From Candidatus Poribacteria bacterium (GTDB lineage: Bacteria > Poribacteria > WGA-4E > WGA-3G), in contig JAPPBX010000048.1 of NCBI GenBank assembly GCA_026702755.1, forward strand, positions 1-42,620: DNA of 42,620 nt. The letters run 5' to 3'. Positions 23,488-32,220 of the stretch are shown here, one piece after another. The notes beneath the pieces were generated by a model. It saw only the letters and a list, made by a program, of their open reading frames with translations, ran no database searches and was not told where the DNA came from. Each line of letters begins with the position of its first letter. Position 1 is the stretch's first letter. Position numbers and translations under genes: made by a program.

Positions 23488-24525
23488 ATGGAAAGGCACA
23501 TATTTGAAGCCGCACACCTTCAGGCATTTACAAATAACCTATTTGTGGCGGCAGGCACACCGCAGCACATCGCCGATAACGTTGCCGAGATTTTGATAAA
23601 AGCCAATCTTGCTGGGCACGATTCGCACGGTGTGCTTCGTATCCCCTCCTACCTTGACGGGATTGAAAACGGTGGTATCCGTCCGGCTGCTGAGCCAGAC
23701 GTACTACGGGAAACCGATGAGACGCTTCATATTGATGGTGGGAACGGCTTCGGACACTACACCGCTCGCTATGCAATTCGGCGCGCAATCGAAAAAGCAA
23801 AAGTTGGACGCACCTGTTTCGCGACACTCACCCAGACGGGGCATATCGGCAGGGTTGGGGAATACGCACAAGAAGCCGCTGAATCGGGTTGTATCGGAAT
23901 GATTACCGTCGGTGGTGGTTCAAAAGGCGGCGGACGTATTCTTCCGTTCGGCGGTGCAGTTGGTGCACTCGGCACGAATCCGATCGCTATCGGTGTCCCG
24001 ACAGGCGATGACACACCCTTTCTCATTGATTTCGCAACCAGTATGATCGCAAACGGTAAAAGTTACGTTGCTGACAGCGAAAATCGCGATCTGCCAGAGG
24101 GATGTGTTGTTGACAAACATGGGAACCCCACCGTCAAAACTGCTGAGTACCGCGATGGTGGACATCTCCTCGCTTTCGGCAGGCACAAAGGTTATGCGCT
24201 ATCTCTCTTCGTCTGTTTGCTCGGTGGGTTGGGAGGGACCTTCAACATTGACGCTGGACAGATAGGTGGTCTCTATATGCAGGTGATTGATGTCAATGCG
24301 TTTACACCCCTTGAGAAGTATCAAGAAGGGGTCCGCGCTTTTTTGGATGCGATCAAGACGACACCCCCTGCCCCCGGTTTTGATGAAGTGTTGGTGCCCG
24401 GTGATTTTGAAGTCAATACTCGAACCCATCGCCTCGCAAACGGTATTGATGTCCCAGATACCATCTATCAGCAGCTGCGCGAGTGTGCTGAAAAGTGGAA
24501 TGTTCCTATGGTAGAAACCCGGTGA
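23488..24525 (+). CDS. Ldh-family oxidoreductase 2
   Basis: 345 aa paralogue of the preceding gene. It has DSHGVLRIPSYLDGI (His48), TGHIGRVGEYAQEAA, GGSKGGGRILPFGGAVGALG and TNPIAIGVPTGDDTPFLIDF at matching positions. The two differ mainly at the N-terminus, at the substrate-pocket segment after GHYTARYAI, and at the C-terminus, so they may handle related substrates. It is probably co-transcribed with the first. The start is supported by the leader CAAGGGAAATTAAAAAATGG, with AAGGGA about 10 nt before the ATG. No neighbouring sugar-acid or sulfonate gene points to a pathway. Confidence 0.88.
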   Translation: MERHIFEAAHLQAFTNNLFVAAGTPQHIADNVAEILIKANLAGHDSHGVLRIPSYLDGIENGGIRPAAEPDVLRETDETLHIDGGNGFGHYTARYAIRRAIEKAKVGRTCFATLTQTGHIGRVGEYAQEAAESGCIGMITVGGGSKGGGRILPFGGAVGALGTNPIAIGVPTGDDTPFLIDFATSMIANGKSYVADSENRDLPEGCVVDKHGNPTVKTAEYRDGGHLLAFGRHKGYALSLFVCLLGGLGGTFNIDAGQIGGLYMQVIDVNAFTPLEKYQEGVRAFLDAIKTTPPAPGFDEVLVPGDFEVNTRTHRLANGIDVPDTIYQQLRECAEKWNVPMVETR

Positions 24526-24584
24526 TTCGGCTATAGAACCTACTGACATAAAATCAAAAGCGACTGACTCCGGAAATTCACCCT

Positions 24585-27044
24585 ATGCGATTCAAGCCTC
24601 TGTTTCTCACGATAACCGTTTTATTAACACTCCCATTCATTGCCACTGCTCAGCAAGAACACACCATATTTAGACATGGCGGAGGTATCCAGACGGTAGC
24701 ATATTCACCGGTGAATTCCTCCCTCATTGCGAGTGCTGGTGATAATGGCACCATAAAGTTGTGGGATTTGCAAAACGATACTGTATTGACTCTCAGGGGA
24801 CATACGGGGCAAATCAACTCTGTAGCCTTCTCTCCGGATGGACAATTACTTGCCAGCGGCGGTGATGATTGGACCTTCAGATTGTGGAATGTCCGCACGC
24901 GACAACGCATTGCTACCCTTGAACATATTACCGATCGGACTCGGTCTCCAATTGAGGAGGTCGCGTTTTCCTCGGATGGACAACTCCTCGCCACTGCGGG
25001 TCTACATGTAAAATTATGGCAAGTCAGCACGCAGACCGAGATAGCAACACTTCGACACGACGAATACGTCCGGGCGTTAGCGTTCTCTCCGGATGGACAA
25101 CTTCTCGCCGCCGGAGACCGTGATGGTCTTGTGAAGGTTTGGAACCTTCAGGATCGACAGGTTATTTCTCAACTTGATGGTGATACTGTTATTGTTTATA
25201 CGCTCGATTTTTCCCCTGATGGCAGAACCCTCGCCAGTGCAGGTTACGACGGTCAGATTAAATTGTGGACTGTCTCTGATTGGACACTTCTCGGAACATT
25301 CCAAGATCGAGAGACAGCTTATACGCTTGATTTCTCGCCAGATGGGAAAGCACTCGTCAGCACCGGACATGCAGCGGTAATTCTCTGGTCGGTTGAAAGT
25401 GGGGAGGAAATCACTTCCTTGATCGGACATTCCGGTTGGGTTAACGGATCTGCGTTTTCCCCTGATGGAAAGACGCTTGTCAGTGGTGGAGACGATGGCA
25501 CTGTCCGAGTCCAGAACATAGAATCCTATCTGCAGACATTGCAACAACGAGAAATGGTACGGCTCATCTATTTTCTTCCACGTAACCGTATCGCGCAACA
25601 AGATATTGACACAAAATTGGATACCCTCATAAAGGACGTGCAGCAGTTTTACACCCAACAGATGAACGCTCATGGGTTCGGTGGGAAAACCTTCACGTTT
25701 GAAACCGATGCAACCGGCAACGCCGTCGTGCATCACGTGAAGGGTAGATTCAGCGACGCGTATTACCGCAAAGAGACGTTTGACAAAATTATAGAGGAAG
25801 TTGAGGAACGATTTGATTTGTCAAAAAATATCTACTTAATTTCCATAGATACCGGCAGTGAAAAGATTGATGTCCAATGGTGTGGTAAAGGTGGCATCCA
25901 TGGGACGACAGGAGGCAAGGCAGTTGTCCCCGCTTCTGGTGGTTGCTTCGTTGGAGACCAGGGCATTGACACCGCTGCACACGAACTCGGACACGCCTTT
26001 GGCTTAGATCACGATTTCCGAGATGATGCCTATCTGATGTCTTACGGATCCGACCCCAACCAATTATCATATTGTGCCGCCGAGTGGTTAGATGTCCACC
26101 ACTACTTCAACACGCATCAAACTTCCTTCAACGAACCCACAGTAATTACGATGCTTACCCCTCTTGCATTGCCATCCAATGCGATCCGTTTCCGTTTCAA
26201 AGCAGCCGATGCTGATGGACTCCATCAAGCGCAGTTGATTATCCCAACTTCCAAGGGGGACCCAGCGGATGGTGTCAAGCTACACAGTTGTGAGGTTTTA
26301 AACAGCGAAATTAACCAGATCGCATTTACCACAACCGAAGTAACACCAGGATTCGCGACGGAAGTAACACTTCGAGTGATTGATGTATATGGTAACTTCA
26401 TGCAGGAGACATACCCAATTAGCGCGAATGATGTCGCGTATGTCGATGTCAACGCCGACGGTGTGATGGATGTTGATGATTTGGTGGTGGTTGCTTCTCA
26501 CTTCGGCACAGCCACCCTTCGCGGGGCAGATCCAAACCCAGATGTCAACAACGACGGGGTTGTGAATCGTGAGGATCTCCTATTAGTTGTGGAGGCGTTG
26601 GAGTCTCAGGAAAGCACGCCTACCGCACCTACCCTCATCGCTGACAACTTACAAAGATGGATATTTGAGGCGAAACGACGCAACTATAGAGATACCGCCC
26701 TTCAAAGCGGTATCGTAGTGTTAGAGCAACTGCTAACGCAGTTCCATCCAAGAGAGACAGCACTACTGCCAAACTACCCGAACCCGTTTAATCCGGAGAC
26801 CTGGATTCCGTATCAACTCGCAGCCCCTGCGGATGTCTCACTGAGCATCTATGCTGTCAACGGGCAGATCGTTCGGCAGTTAGCACTCGGATATCAGCCC
26901 GCAGGGGTGTATCAGAGCCAAAGCACAGCCGTCTATTGGGACGGGCGGAATGAACTGGGTGAACCTGTAGCGAGTGGAGTTTACTTTTACACGCTGTCTG
27001 CTGGAGACTTCACAGCAACGCGTAGGATGTTGATTCAGAAATAG
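24585..27044 (+). CDS. Secreted WD40 / metzincin-type protease / dockerin / FlgD-like multidomain protein
   Basis: 819 aa. A signal peptide ends near ATAQQ (residue 24). Seven or so WD40 repeats (about 30-310) carry AFSPDGQLLASGGDD-type turns. A protease-like domain (about 325-510) has the zinc motif HELGHAFGLDH (His466, Glu467, His470, His476) and the Met-turn YLMSYG (Met485), as in metzincins. A calcium-binding dockerin-like pair follows (DVNADGVMDVDDL, about 621-633, and DVNNDGVVNREDL, about 653-665). The C-terminus (about 727-819) is a FlgD-like domain with NYPNPFNPETWIPYQL and DGRNELGEPVASGVYFYTL, often linked to export or surface sorting. The protein is probably secreted; its substrate is unknown. 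The start lacks a clear ribosome binding site. Confidence 0.85.
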   Translation: MRFKPLFLTITVLLTLPFIATAQQEHTIFRHGGGIQTVAYSPVNSSLIASAGDNGTIKLWDLQNDTVLTLRGHTGQINSVAFSPDGQLLASGGDDWTFRLWNVRTRQRIATLEHITDRTRSPIEEVAFSSDGQLLATAGLHVKLWQVSTQTEIATLRHDEYVRALAFSPDGQLLAAGDRDGLVKVWNLQDRQVISQLDGDTVIVYTLDFSPDGRTLASAGYDGQIKLWTVSDWTLLGTFQDRETAYTLDFSPDGKALVSTGHAAVILWSVESGEEITSLIGHSGWVNGSAFSPDGKTLVSGGDDGTVRVQNIESYLQTLQQREMVRLIYFLPRNRIAQQDIDTKLDTLIKDVQQFYTQQMNAHGFGGKTFTFETDATGNAVVHHVKGRFSDAYYRKETFDKIIEEVEERFDLSKNIYLISIDTGSEKIDVQWCGKGGIHGTTGGKAVVPASGGCFVGDQGIDTAAHELGHAFGLDHDFRDDAYLMSYGSDPNQLSYCAAEWLDVHHYFNTHQTSFNEPTVITMLTPLALPSNAIRFRFKAADADGLHQAQLIIPTSKGDPADGVKLHSCEVLNSEINQIAFTTTEVTPGFATEVTLRVIDVYGNFMQETYPISANDVAYVDVNADGVMDVDDLVVVASHFGTATLRGADPNPDVNNDGVVNREDLLLVVEALESQESTPTAPTLIADNLQRWIFEAKRRNYRDTALQSGIVVLEQLLTQFHPRETALLPNYPNPFNPETWIPYQLAAPADVSLSIYAVNGQIVRQLALGYQPAGVYQSQSTAVYWDGRNELGEPVASGVYFYTLSAGDFTATRRMLIQK

Positions 27045-27200
27045 TATCAAATGACCTTATGATAGTTGGAATGCTGATGTTTATTAGTTTCCCTGCCACG
27101 TTCATGAGCGGGTTGCGTTGGATTTGCGAGCATCTTCTTTGAAAAATGCTGCTTTTGGGATAAAAGTGCCTAAAGTATAGCAAAACCGGGAACAATTATC

Positions 27201-27230
27201 TTGACAAAGGGGCTTGACGTGTGTTAGACT
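27201..27230 (+). promoter_or_regulatory. Promoter of the Rpn-like nuclease gene
   Basis: TTGACA (27201-27206), 18-bp spacer, TAGACT (27225-27230). The start near 27237 supports the ATG at 27292 rather than the upstream GTG at 27214. Confidence 0.5.
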
Positions 27231-27291
27231 CTCTGACATAAGTTGGATGCGTGTGCCTCTGATGGGCCTCGGTGTCCGAAGAGGAGGATGC

Positions 27292-28368
27292 ATGTTCATA
27301 GAACGCGACCTTCGGGAGTTGTCAAATGTTTCAAACATCCACTTCCCCGATAGGAGCATGAAATGGTTGCTTCGCCAGCGCGAACACCTCCAGGCGTTGC
27401 TGAGAATGTTTGGGAGTGAGATCGCCGATGCCCTTGACTTTGAGCACGTCGAACAACTCAATCGGAGTTTTATCTCCGATGAACTGCGGACCCAAGAATC
27501 CGATATGGTCTTCAGGGTGCCGTTTCGGTCGCCGACACAAACAGGTCAGGAAGTCATCGTCTATCTGCTCATAGAGCACCAATCCACCGTTGACGCGTCC
27601 ATGGGGCTTCGGTTGCTCTCTTACATGACGCAGATATGGATGGAGGAGCGACGGGAGTGGCAGGAAAAGAAACGTCCGCGGGGAGAGTGGCGGTTGACAC
27701 CTATCCTGCCGATTGTCTTTTACACCGGGCATGGTGAATGGAAAGCCCCGCTATCGCTAACTGCCCTCATGAACATCCCGGAAATCCTCACCCGCTTCGT
27801 CCCGACCTTTGACACCTTGCTCCTCGATGTCAAAGCTACAGCCCCTGACGAACTGACCCAAACAGGGCACGCCTTGGGATGGTTATTGACAGTCCTACAG
27901 CACGAGCAATCCGAGGCACCCGTTATGCGTCAAGCACTCCTTGACGCTTTAGAAGGGCTGAGGGACTTGCAGACACACGACGCAGCGCAGTATACGCGCG
28001 CGATATTGTATCTGTTTCTCCTCATCTTACATCGCAGAGACGCGGCCGAACATCAAAACCTACTTCGTATCCTCACTCAAGAGAATACACAGAATCAGGA
28101 GATCGTCAACATGGCAGCATCTATCATTGAAATCAGTGAACAACGTGGACTTCAACAAGGCATCGAGCAAGGTATAGAGCAAGGGGAGATCCGTGGCAAA
28201 CAAGAGGCACTTCTGAAGCTGCTACACCACCGTTTTCAGAGCGTTCCTGATACGGTTCTCATGCGGGTGCGTACCCTGCAGAGCCTTGTTGAGCTGGATG
28301 TGCTCTTTGAAAAGAGCCTGACAGCGGAAAGCCTTGAAGACCTTCAGGAGTCATCCGGTGCAGATTGA
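27292..28368 (+). CDS. Rpn/PD-(D/E)XK nuclease-like protein
   Basis: 358 aa from the ATG at 27292, just behind AGGAGG; the longer frame from 27214 begins upstream of the predicted transcription start. The N-terminal half has an Rpn/YhgA-like arrangement: DMVFRVPF with Asp71 and VYLLIEHQSTVD with Glu95 and Gln97, matching the D...ExQ core of PD-(D/E)XK nucleases. The C-terminus (about 275-358) is a charged helical region with repeated GIEQG units (GLQQGIEQGIEQGEIRGKQE), which is frequent in the family. Rpn proteins promote recombination in E. coli and are often called putative transposases, but they occur as scattered, numerous copies with no proven role in most genomes. Preceding and following DNA is repeat-rich. 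Confidence 0.75.
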   Translation: MFIERDLRELSNVSNIHFPDRSMKWLLRQREHLQALLRMFGSEIADALDFEHVEQLNRSFISDELRTQESDMVFRVPFRSPTQTGQEVIVYLLIEHQSTVDASMGLRLLSYMTQIWMEERREWQEKKRPRGEWRLTPILPIVFYTGHGEWKAPLSLTALMNIPEILTRFVPTFDTLLLDVKATAPDELTQTGHALGWLLTVLQHEQSEAPVMRQALLDALEGLRDLQTHDAAQYTRAILYLFLLILHRRDAAEHQNLLRILTQENTQNQEIVNMAASIIEISEQRGLQQGIEQGIEQGEIRGKQEALLKLLHHRFQSVPDTVLMRVRTLQSLVELDVLFEKSLTAESLEDLQESSGAD

Positions 28369-28518
28369 GATACGGCTAACATCCCCGGACAGAGGAGGCG
28401 GCGTTGCTTGTCCATCACCTTACGCTTCGTCTTCCCATTCTTTCTGCTTGCCGGGTAGATTCGATGTGCCTCTCATGAAGAGCATGTTGGTGATGTCAAT
28501 ATATCTACCTGTTAGGTG

Positions 28519-28543
28519 AACTCATATTATGAGTTTAACTCAT
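28519..28543. repeat. AACTCAT palindrome cluster
   Basis: AACTCATA (28519-28526), T, TATGAGTT (28528-28535) is a perfect 8+1+8 palindrome, and a third AACTCAT follows at 28537-28543, so that GAGTTTAACTC also forms a palindrome. The arrangement looks like overlapping operators or a small recombination site. Confidence 0.6.
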
Positions 28544-28719
28544 GGGGTCATTTGATACAAACTATAAGTGAAAACGGCACCGCTGGGGACCGCCATCCTG
28601 TGAATCCTTGAATTCTGCAAATCCTGATTCAGACAATGAACCCCTAAATGCCTCATTATTTACATCCTTGAACCTTCATGAGAACGCACCTGCCGTTTTC
28701 GAGATAACAGAAATTGCGC

Positions 28720-28748
28720 TTGACATTACACTGTCGTAGTGTTATACT
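28720..28748 (+). promoter_or_regulatory. Strong promoter with operator in its spacer
   Basis: TTGACA (28720-28725), 17-bp spacer, TATACT (28743-28748). ACACT (28728-28732) and AGTGT (28738-28742) form an inverted repeat around GTCGT inside the spacer, a typical repressor position. It may serve the SDR gene through a leader of about 190 nt. Confidence 0.6.
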
Positions 28749-28945
28749 TAATCTGGTAAAATCAATTCCGTTTTTTGAAAGGACGTAGGGCGTTGTGACG
28801 GTGGACCGAAAACTTATAGAAATGAGTTAAGAGCGGAGCAGAGGGAAAACATTAAGACCGTATACATTCTCAGTTGCCTCGCGATTCACCAGACACCATC
28901 GCGAAACGAAGTGAAGCGATGCCCAGGAGCCCATAGTTAAAAAAA

Positions 28946-29737
28946 ATGAATCTCGGACTCACGGATAAAATTGCAGTCGTAGGTGCCTCGAGCAAAGGGC
29001 TTGGACGCGCGATCGCCCTCGGTTTGGCACAGGAAGGTGCGAAAGTCACCATCTGCGCGAGAGATAACGACATACTGGAAGCAACAGCAGATGACATTCG
29101 CAAACAGACCGATACTGAAGTTTTAGCAGTACCGACCGATGTTAGTCAGCCGGAACAGGTTGAAAACCTCATTCATACAGCGATTGATCATTTCGGTGGT
29201 ATTGATATTTTAGTTAACAACGCTGGTGGACCCAGAGCCGGACGGTTTGATGACTTGGAAGCACAGGATTATCAGGATGCTGTCCAGTTGAATCTGATGA
29301 GTACGATAAATCTCTGTCGTGCTGTCGTCCCGACGATGCAGGCGCGTGGGGGTGGACGGATTATCAATCTCACCTCTGTTTCCGTTAAGCAGCCTGTAGA
29401 TAATCTCATGTTATCAAACATGGCACGGACAGGTGTAATCGGCTTTGCGAAAACACTCGCCACGGAGTTAGCACCGGACAAAATCCTTGTTAACAACGTC
29501 TGTCCGGGTATTATCTTTACGGATCGCATCCAGCAGCTCGCAACGGTACGTGCGGAAGAGGCAGGCATCACATTTGATGAGGCACTCGCAAATATGACGG
29601 CGGACATCCCACTTGGTAGAATTGGCGATCCCGATGAGTTCGCGAACTTAGTTGTATTCCTCGCCTCGGAGCGCGCAAGTTACATAACAGGAACAACGAT
29701 TCAGGTAGATGGCGGCATGGTGAAATCACTGCTTTAA
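28946..29737 (+). CDS. Short-chain dehydrogenase/reductase with an atypical active site
   Basis: 263 aa Rossmann-fold SDR. The cofactor motif GASSKGLG is at 13-20, DVSQPEQV near 65, NNAGGPRAG at 91-99 and the catalytic Ser144 in NLTSVSVKQP. The expected YxxxK is missing: the corresponding positions read S157 and R161 in LSNMARTGV. The end is typical (PLGRIGDPDEFANLVVFLAS, then ITGTTIQVDGGMVKSLL). This SxxxR variant occurs in a recognised set of FabG-like SDRs, so the gene is probably intact but may use another mechanism or have no redox role. No ribosome binding site lies close to the ATG; AGGAG is about 19 nt away. Confidence 0.85.
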   Translation: MNLGLTDKIAVVGASSKGLGRAIALGLAQEGAKVTICARDNDILEATADDIRKQTDTEVLAVPTDVSQPEQVENLIHTAIDHFGGIDILVNNAGGPRAGRFDDLEAQDYQDAVQLNLMSTINLCRAVVPTMQARGGGRIINLTSVSVKQPVDNLMLSNMARTGVIGFAKTLATELAPDKILVNNVCPGIIFTDRIQQLATVRAEEAGITFDEALANMTADIPLGRIGDPDEFANLVVFLASERASYITGTTIQVDGGMVKSLL

Positions 29738-29738
29738 T

Positions 29739-29822
29739 GGTTATCAGTTGTCAGTTGTCGGTTAAGAGAGGGTTTATGGAATTGACGCAATATACAACCG
29801 CCATAAGTTTTAACTGATAACC
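29739..29822. repeat. Small inverted-repeat element with heptad end
   Basis: GGTTATCAGTT (29739-29749) and AACTGATAACC (29812-29822) are perfect 11-bp inverted ends. The left end continues GTCAGTTGTCGGTTAAGAG, that is three 7-bp CAGTTGT-like units. The element is 84 bp long and carries no gene. Confidence 0.6.
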
Positions 29823-29845
29823 CTTAGACGGAGGCGTGATGAACG

Positions 29846-30571
29846 ATGTTAATATCTGTGATCATTCCTGCGTTTAACGAAGAGCAGACAATCGGACAGG
29901 TGCTGGAGGCACTATGTGCCCTGCCATTTGAGAAACAGTTTATTGTTGTTAATGATGGTTCGACCGATGGGACTTATGAGGTGCTTGAGGAGCTGCGAGC
30001 GACTTATGAATTGACAGTCGTGCATTGTAAAGAGAACAGAGGTAAAGGCTTCGCGATTCGGAGTGGACTTCCATACGTAAAAGGAGAGGCGGTCGTTATT
30101 CAAGATGCGGACATGGAATTGGCTCCGGCGGATCTCCCTGAACTGTTGAATTCGCTGCAAAAGGAGAACGTTCAGGTGGTTTACGGTTCAAGATTTCTAA
30201 ATGGACGAGGGAACGCCAGTCTTCATAACTTCATCGCAAATCGTATTCTCGCTATCTACACGAATCTCCTCTATGGGTGTCGAATTACGGATGAGTCTAC
30301 AGGTTATAAAGCCTTTTCAACAGAACTGATAACGCGGTTAAATTTAACGTGTGAAGGATTTGAATTCTGTCCGGAGGTCACAGCAAAAATTTTGCGCGCT
30401 GGTTATTGTATTGATGAGGTACCGGTTTCTTATTTTCCGCGTACGAAGAAGGAAGGCAAGAAACTTCGCTTCTGGTCAGATGGGTTATTTGCCGCATGGA
30501 CGCTCTTAAAATATCGATTCATTTCAAAAACGGAACTTTTCAAAGACACAACGCAAAAAGAATTGCGTTAA
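29846..30571 (+). CDS. Family 2 glycosyltransferase, polyprenyl-phosphate type
   Basis: 241 aa GT-A fold enzyme, DPM1-like. It starts LISVIIPAFNEE, has NDGSTDGTYEVL near 36-47 and the metal-binding DAD in VIQDADMEL (Asp87, Asp89), then the acceptor-region block YGSRFLNGRGN (from about 111) and a STGYKAFSTELITRL segment. There is no C-terminal membrane pair, so it should be a soluble or peripheral enzyme that transfers a sugar to a lipid carrier such as undecaprenyl phosphate. It is followed by a gene for a secreted protein. GGAGG lies 11 nt before the ATG, and a second ATG frame at 29839 is out of phase. Confidence 0.85.
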   Translation: MLISVIIPAFNEEQTIGQVLEALCALPFEKQFIVVNDGSTDGTYEVLEELRATYELTVVHCKENRGKGFAIRSGLPYVKGEAVVIQDADMELAPADLPELLNSLQKENVQVVYGSRFLNGRGNASLHNFIANRILAIYTNLLYGCRITDESTGYKAFSTELITRLNLTCEGFEFCPEVTAKILRAGYCIDEVPVSYFPRTKKEGKKLRFWSDGLFAAWTLLKYRFISKTELFKDTTQKELR

Positions 30572-30602
30572 CGTCGAACATTTGGAGGTTAAATTAATAA
30601 TT

Positions 30603-32216
30603 ATGTCTAAAAAAATCGTTTATTCTATGCTCATCTTTCTGCTGGTAGGTGGTGTGTCCTTTTCTGCACTTGGGCACGGTAATCTTCCGACGCTGCTGGA
30701 GGATGTTAACAAAGACGGGATCGTGAACATTCAAGACTTGGTGCTTGTTGCTGCGTCCTTTGGACAACCGAGGGATCGCAATGCCGAGCAGGATCCTGAT
30801 GTAAATCGCGATGGGATCGTCAATATCCTGGACCTCGTTCGGGTGAGCAACAGTTTTGGGCAAACTGCACCGGATGAAAACTCGGCATATCATGATATTC
30901 AGGAGTATGTCTTTGATAAAAGTTGTGCGAACAGCATCTGCCACGCAGCTCCTGCAAACGCTGGTAATTTAAATCTCACCTACGGTCTCTCTTATGAGGA
31001 TTTGGTTGGGAGCGTGCCACAGAACCCTGCGGCGGCAGCGGCAGGTATGAAACTCGTTGACCCGGGAAATCCAGAGAACAGTTTTCTTTTAACGAAACTG
31101 ATGGGGCCCACAGCACCAGAACAGGGTGCCAGAATGCCGTTTGGTGGCGGCGTACTCCACACTGGGAAAATAAATGCGGTTCGTACATGGATTGAGGCAG
31201 GCGCGCCACAGACCGGTAAAATAGCAGGTATCGGGGACCTCGGTGTCCTACGCGATCCTGACGAAAAATTTGAACCGCCCGCGCCACCAGCCCCTGGAGA
31301 AGGGTATCAACTCCGTTTACCGCCGTTCAAGATTGAACCCGGCACTGAACGCGAAATTTACTATACCACCCAAATCACTGATGAAAACGGAGATCCGGTA
31401 CACGGAGACATCTTTATTAATAGAGTTGAGATTTTCTATCCTGCTGGTAGCCATCACTTCATTCTATATCGGTTTACCGAAGAAGGTTTGGCGAACGGGG
31501 TTCCAGAGAGGGGTATCACACCCGGAATTGGTGTTGACCCAGCAGATTCTTTCCGTGAACTTGACACACAGGATCCGCTGGTACTCGGCAATTTTGGTGT
31601 TGATAGGCTTTTCGTTGTTGGAACGCAAACCGATGATACCCTCTTTGAGTTCCCTGAAGGTGTAGGCTTACGTCTGCCCGGCGACACGATTTACGACCTC
31701 AATTCGCACTACATCAATCTGCTCGGTGACGAGACACTGATTGGCGAAACCTACGTTAACATCTATACGATTCCAGAGGAAGAAGTCCAATACGAGGCAG
31801 TTGAAATTTTCGTTTCTAATCGTCAAATTAACGTGCCACCCGGAACAACGCGTGTCGCCAAAATGACATGGTATATTGAAGATGAGCTGGAACGCCGAGG
31901 TCACGACCCGGGAACAGCGTTAAACGTCTTTTTATTGACATCTCACATGCATCGGCATGGAGAATTGTTTGAAATTTTTCAGGGATCAACAGGCGATTTG
32001 CTGCATCGGAGTGTCGCTTACGATGATGCCCCCATTAGCCTTTTTGATCCAGTCCTTAGTTTAGATTCGGACGATACAATCAGGTTCCAGTGTATCCACA
32101 ACAACTACGATACAAATGAACCGCTCGAATTTGGACTTACGTCTGAGGATGAGATGTGCATTATCTTCGGTTATTATTATATCCCGACTGAAAGCGCGGG
32201 AGAAATAATTAAGTAG
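30603..32216 (+). CDS. Secreted dockerin / cytochrome-c-like / copper monooxygenase-like protein
   Basis: 537 aa from the ATG at 30603; the TTG at 30582 lies inside the only nearby ribosome binding site. A signal peptide ends near SALGHG (residue 26). A dockerin-like calcium pair follows (DVNKDGIVNIQDL, about 34-46, and DVNRDGIVNILDL, about 66-78). A c-type-haem-like segment (about 95-205) has C108-x4-C113-H114 and a possible axial Met178 in RMPFGGG; the spacing is x4 rather than the usual x2. The rest matches the copper type II monooxygenase fold: HH at 284-285 and His369 as one copper site, His448/His450 (SHMHRHG) and Met518 as the other, as in peptidylglycine monooxygenase-like enzymes. 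Probably exported; the substrate is unknown. Confidence 0.8.
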   Translation: MSKKIVYSMLIFLLVGGVSFSALGHGNLPTLLEDVNKDGIVNIQDLVLVAASFGQPRDRNAEQDPDVNRDGIVNILDLVRVSNSFGQTAPDENSAYHDIQEYVFDKSCANSICHAAPANAGNLNLTYGLSYEDLVGSVPQNPAAAAAGMKLVDPGNPENSFLLTKLMGPTAPEQGARMPFGGGVLHTGKINAVRTWIEAGAPQTGKIAGIGDLGVLRDPDEKFEPPAPPAPGEGYQLRLPPFKIEPGTEREIYYTTQITDENGDPVHGDIFINRVEIFYPAGSHHFILYRFTEEGLANGVPERGITPGIGVDPADSFRELDTQDPLVLGNFGVDRLFVVGTQTDDTLFEFPEGVGLRLPGDTIYDLNSHYINLLGDETLIGETYVNIYTIPEEEVQYEAVEIFVSNRQINVPPGTTRVAKMTWYIEDELERRGHDPGTALNVFLLTSHMHRHGELFEIFQGSTGDLLHRSVAYDDAPISLFDPVLSLDSDDTIRFQCIHNNYDTNEPLEFGLTSEDEMCIIFGYYYIPTESAGEIIK

Positions 32217-32220
32217 TTAA

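Larger units (their letters stand above)
28369..28945. other. 577-bp gene-free region with palindromes and an isolated promoter
   Basis: Contents in order: GGTAGAT (28451-28457) and ATCTACC (28503-28509) as a weak inverted pair, an AACTCAT palindrome cluster (28519-28543), ATCCTGTGAATCCTTGAATT-type degenerate repeats (about 28600-28640), a strong promoter (28720-28748), and a 12-codon GTG frame (28795-28830, MTVDRKLIEMS) that could be a leader peptide. No convincing protein gene is seen. Confidence 0.45.
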
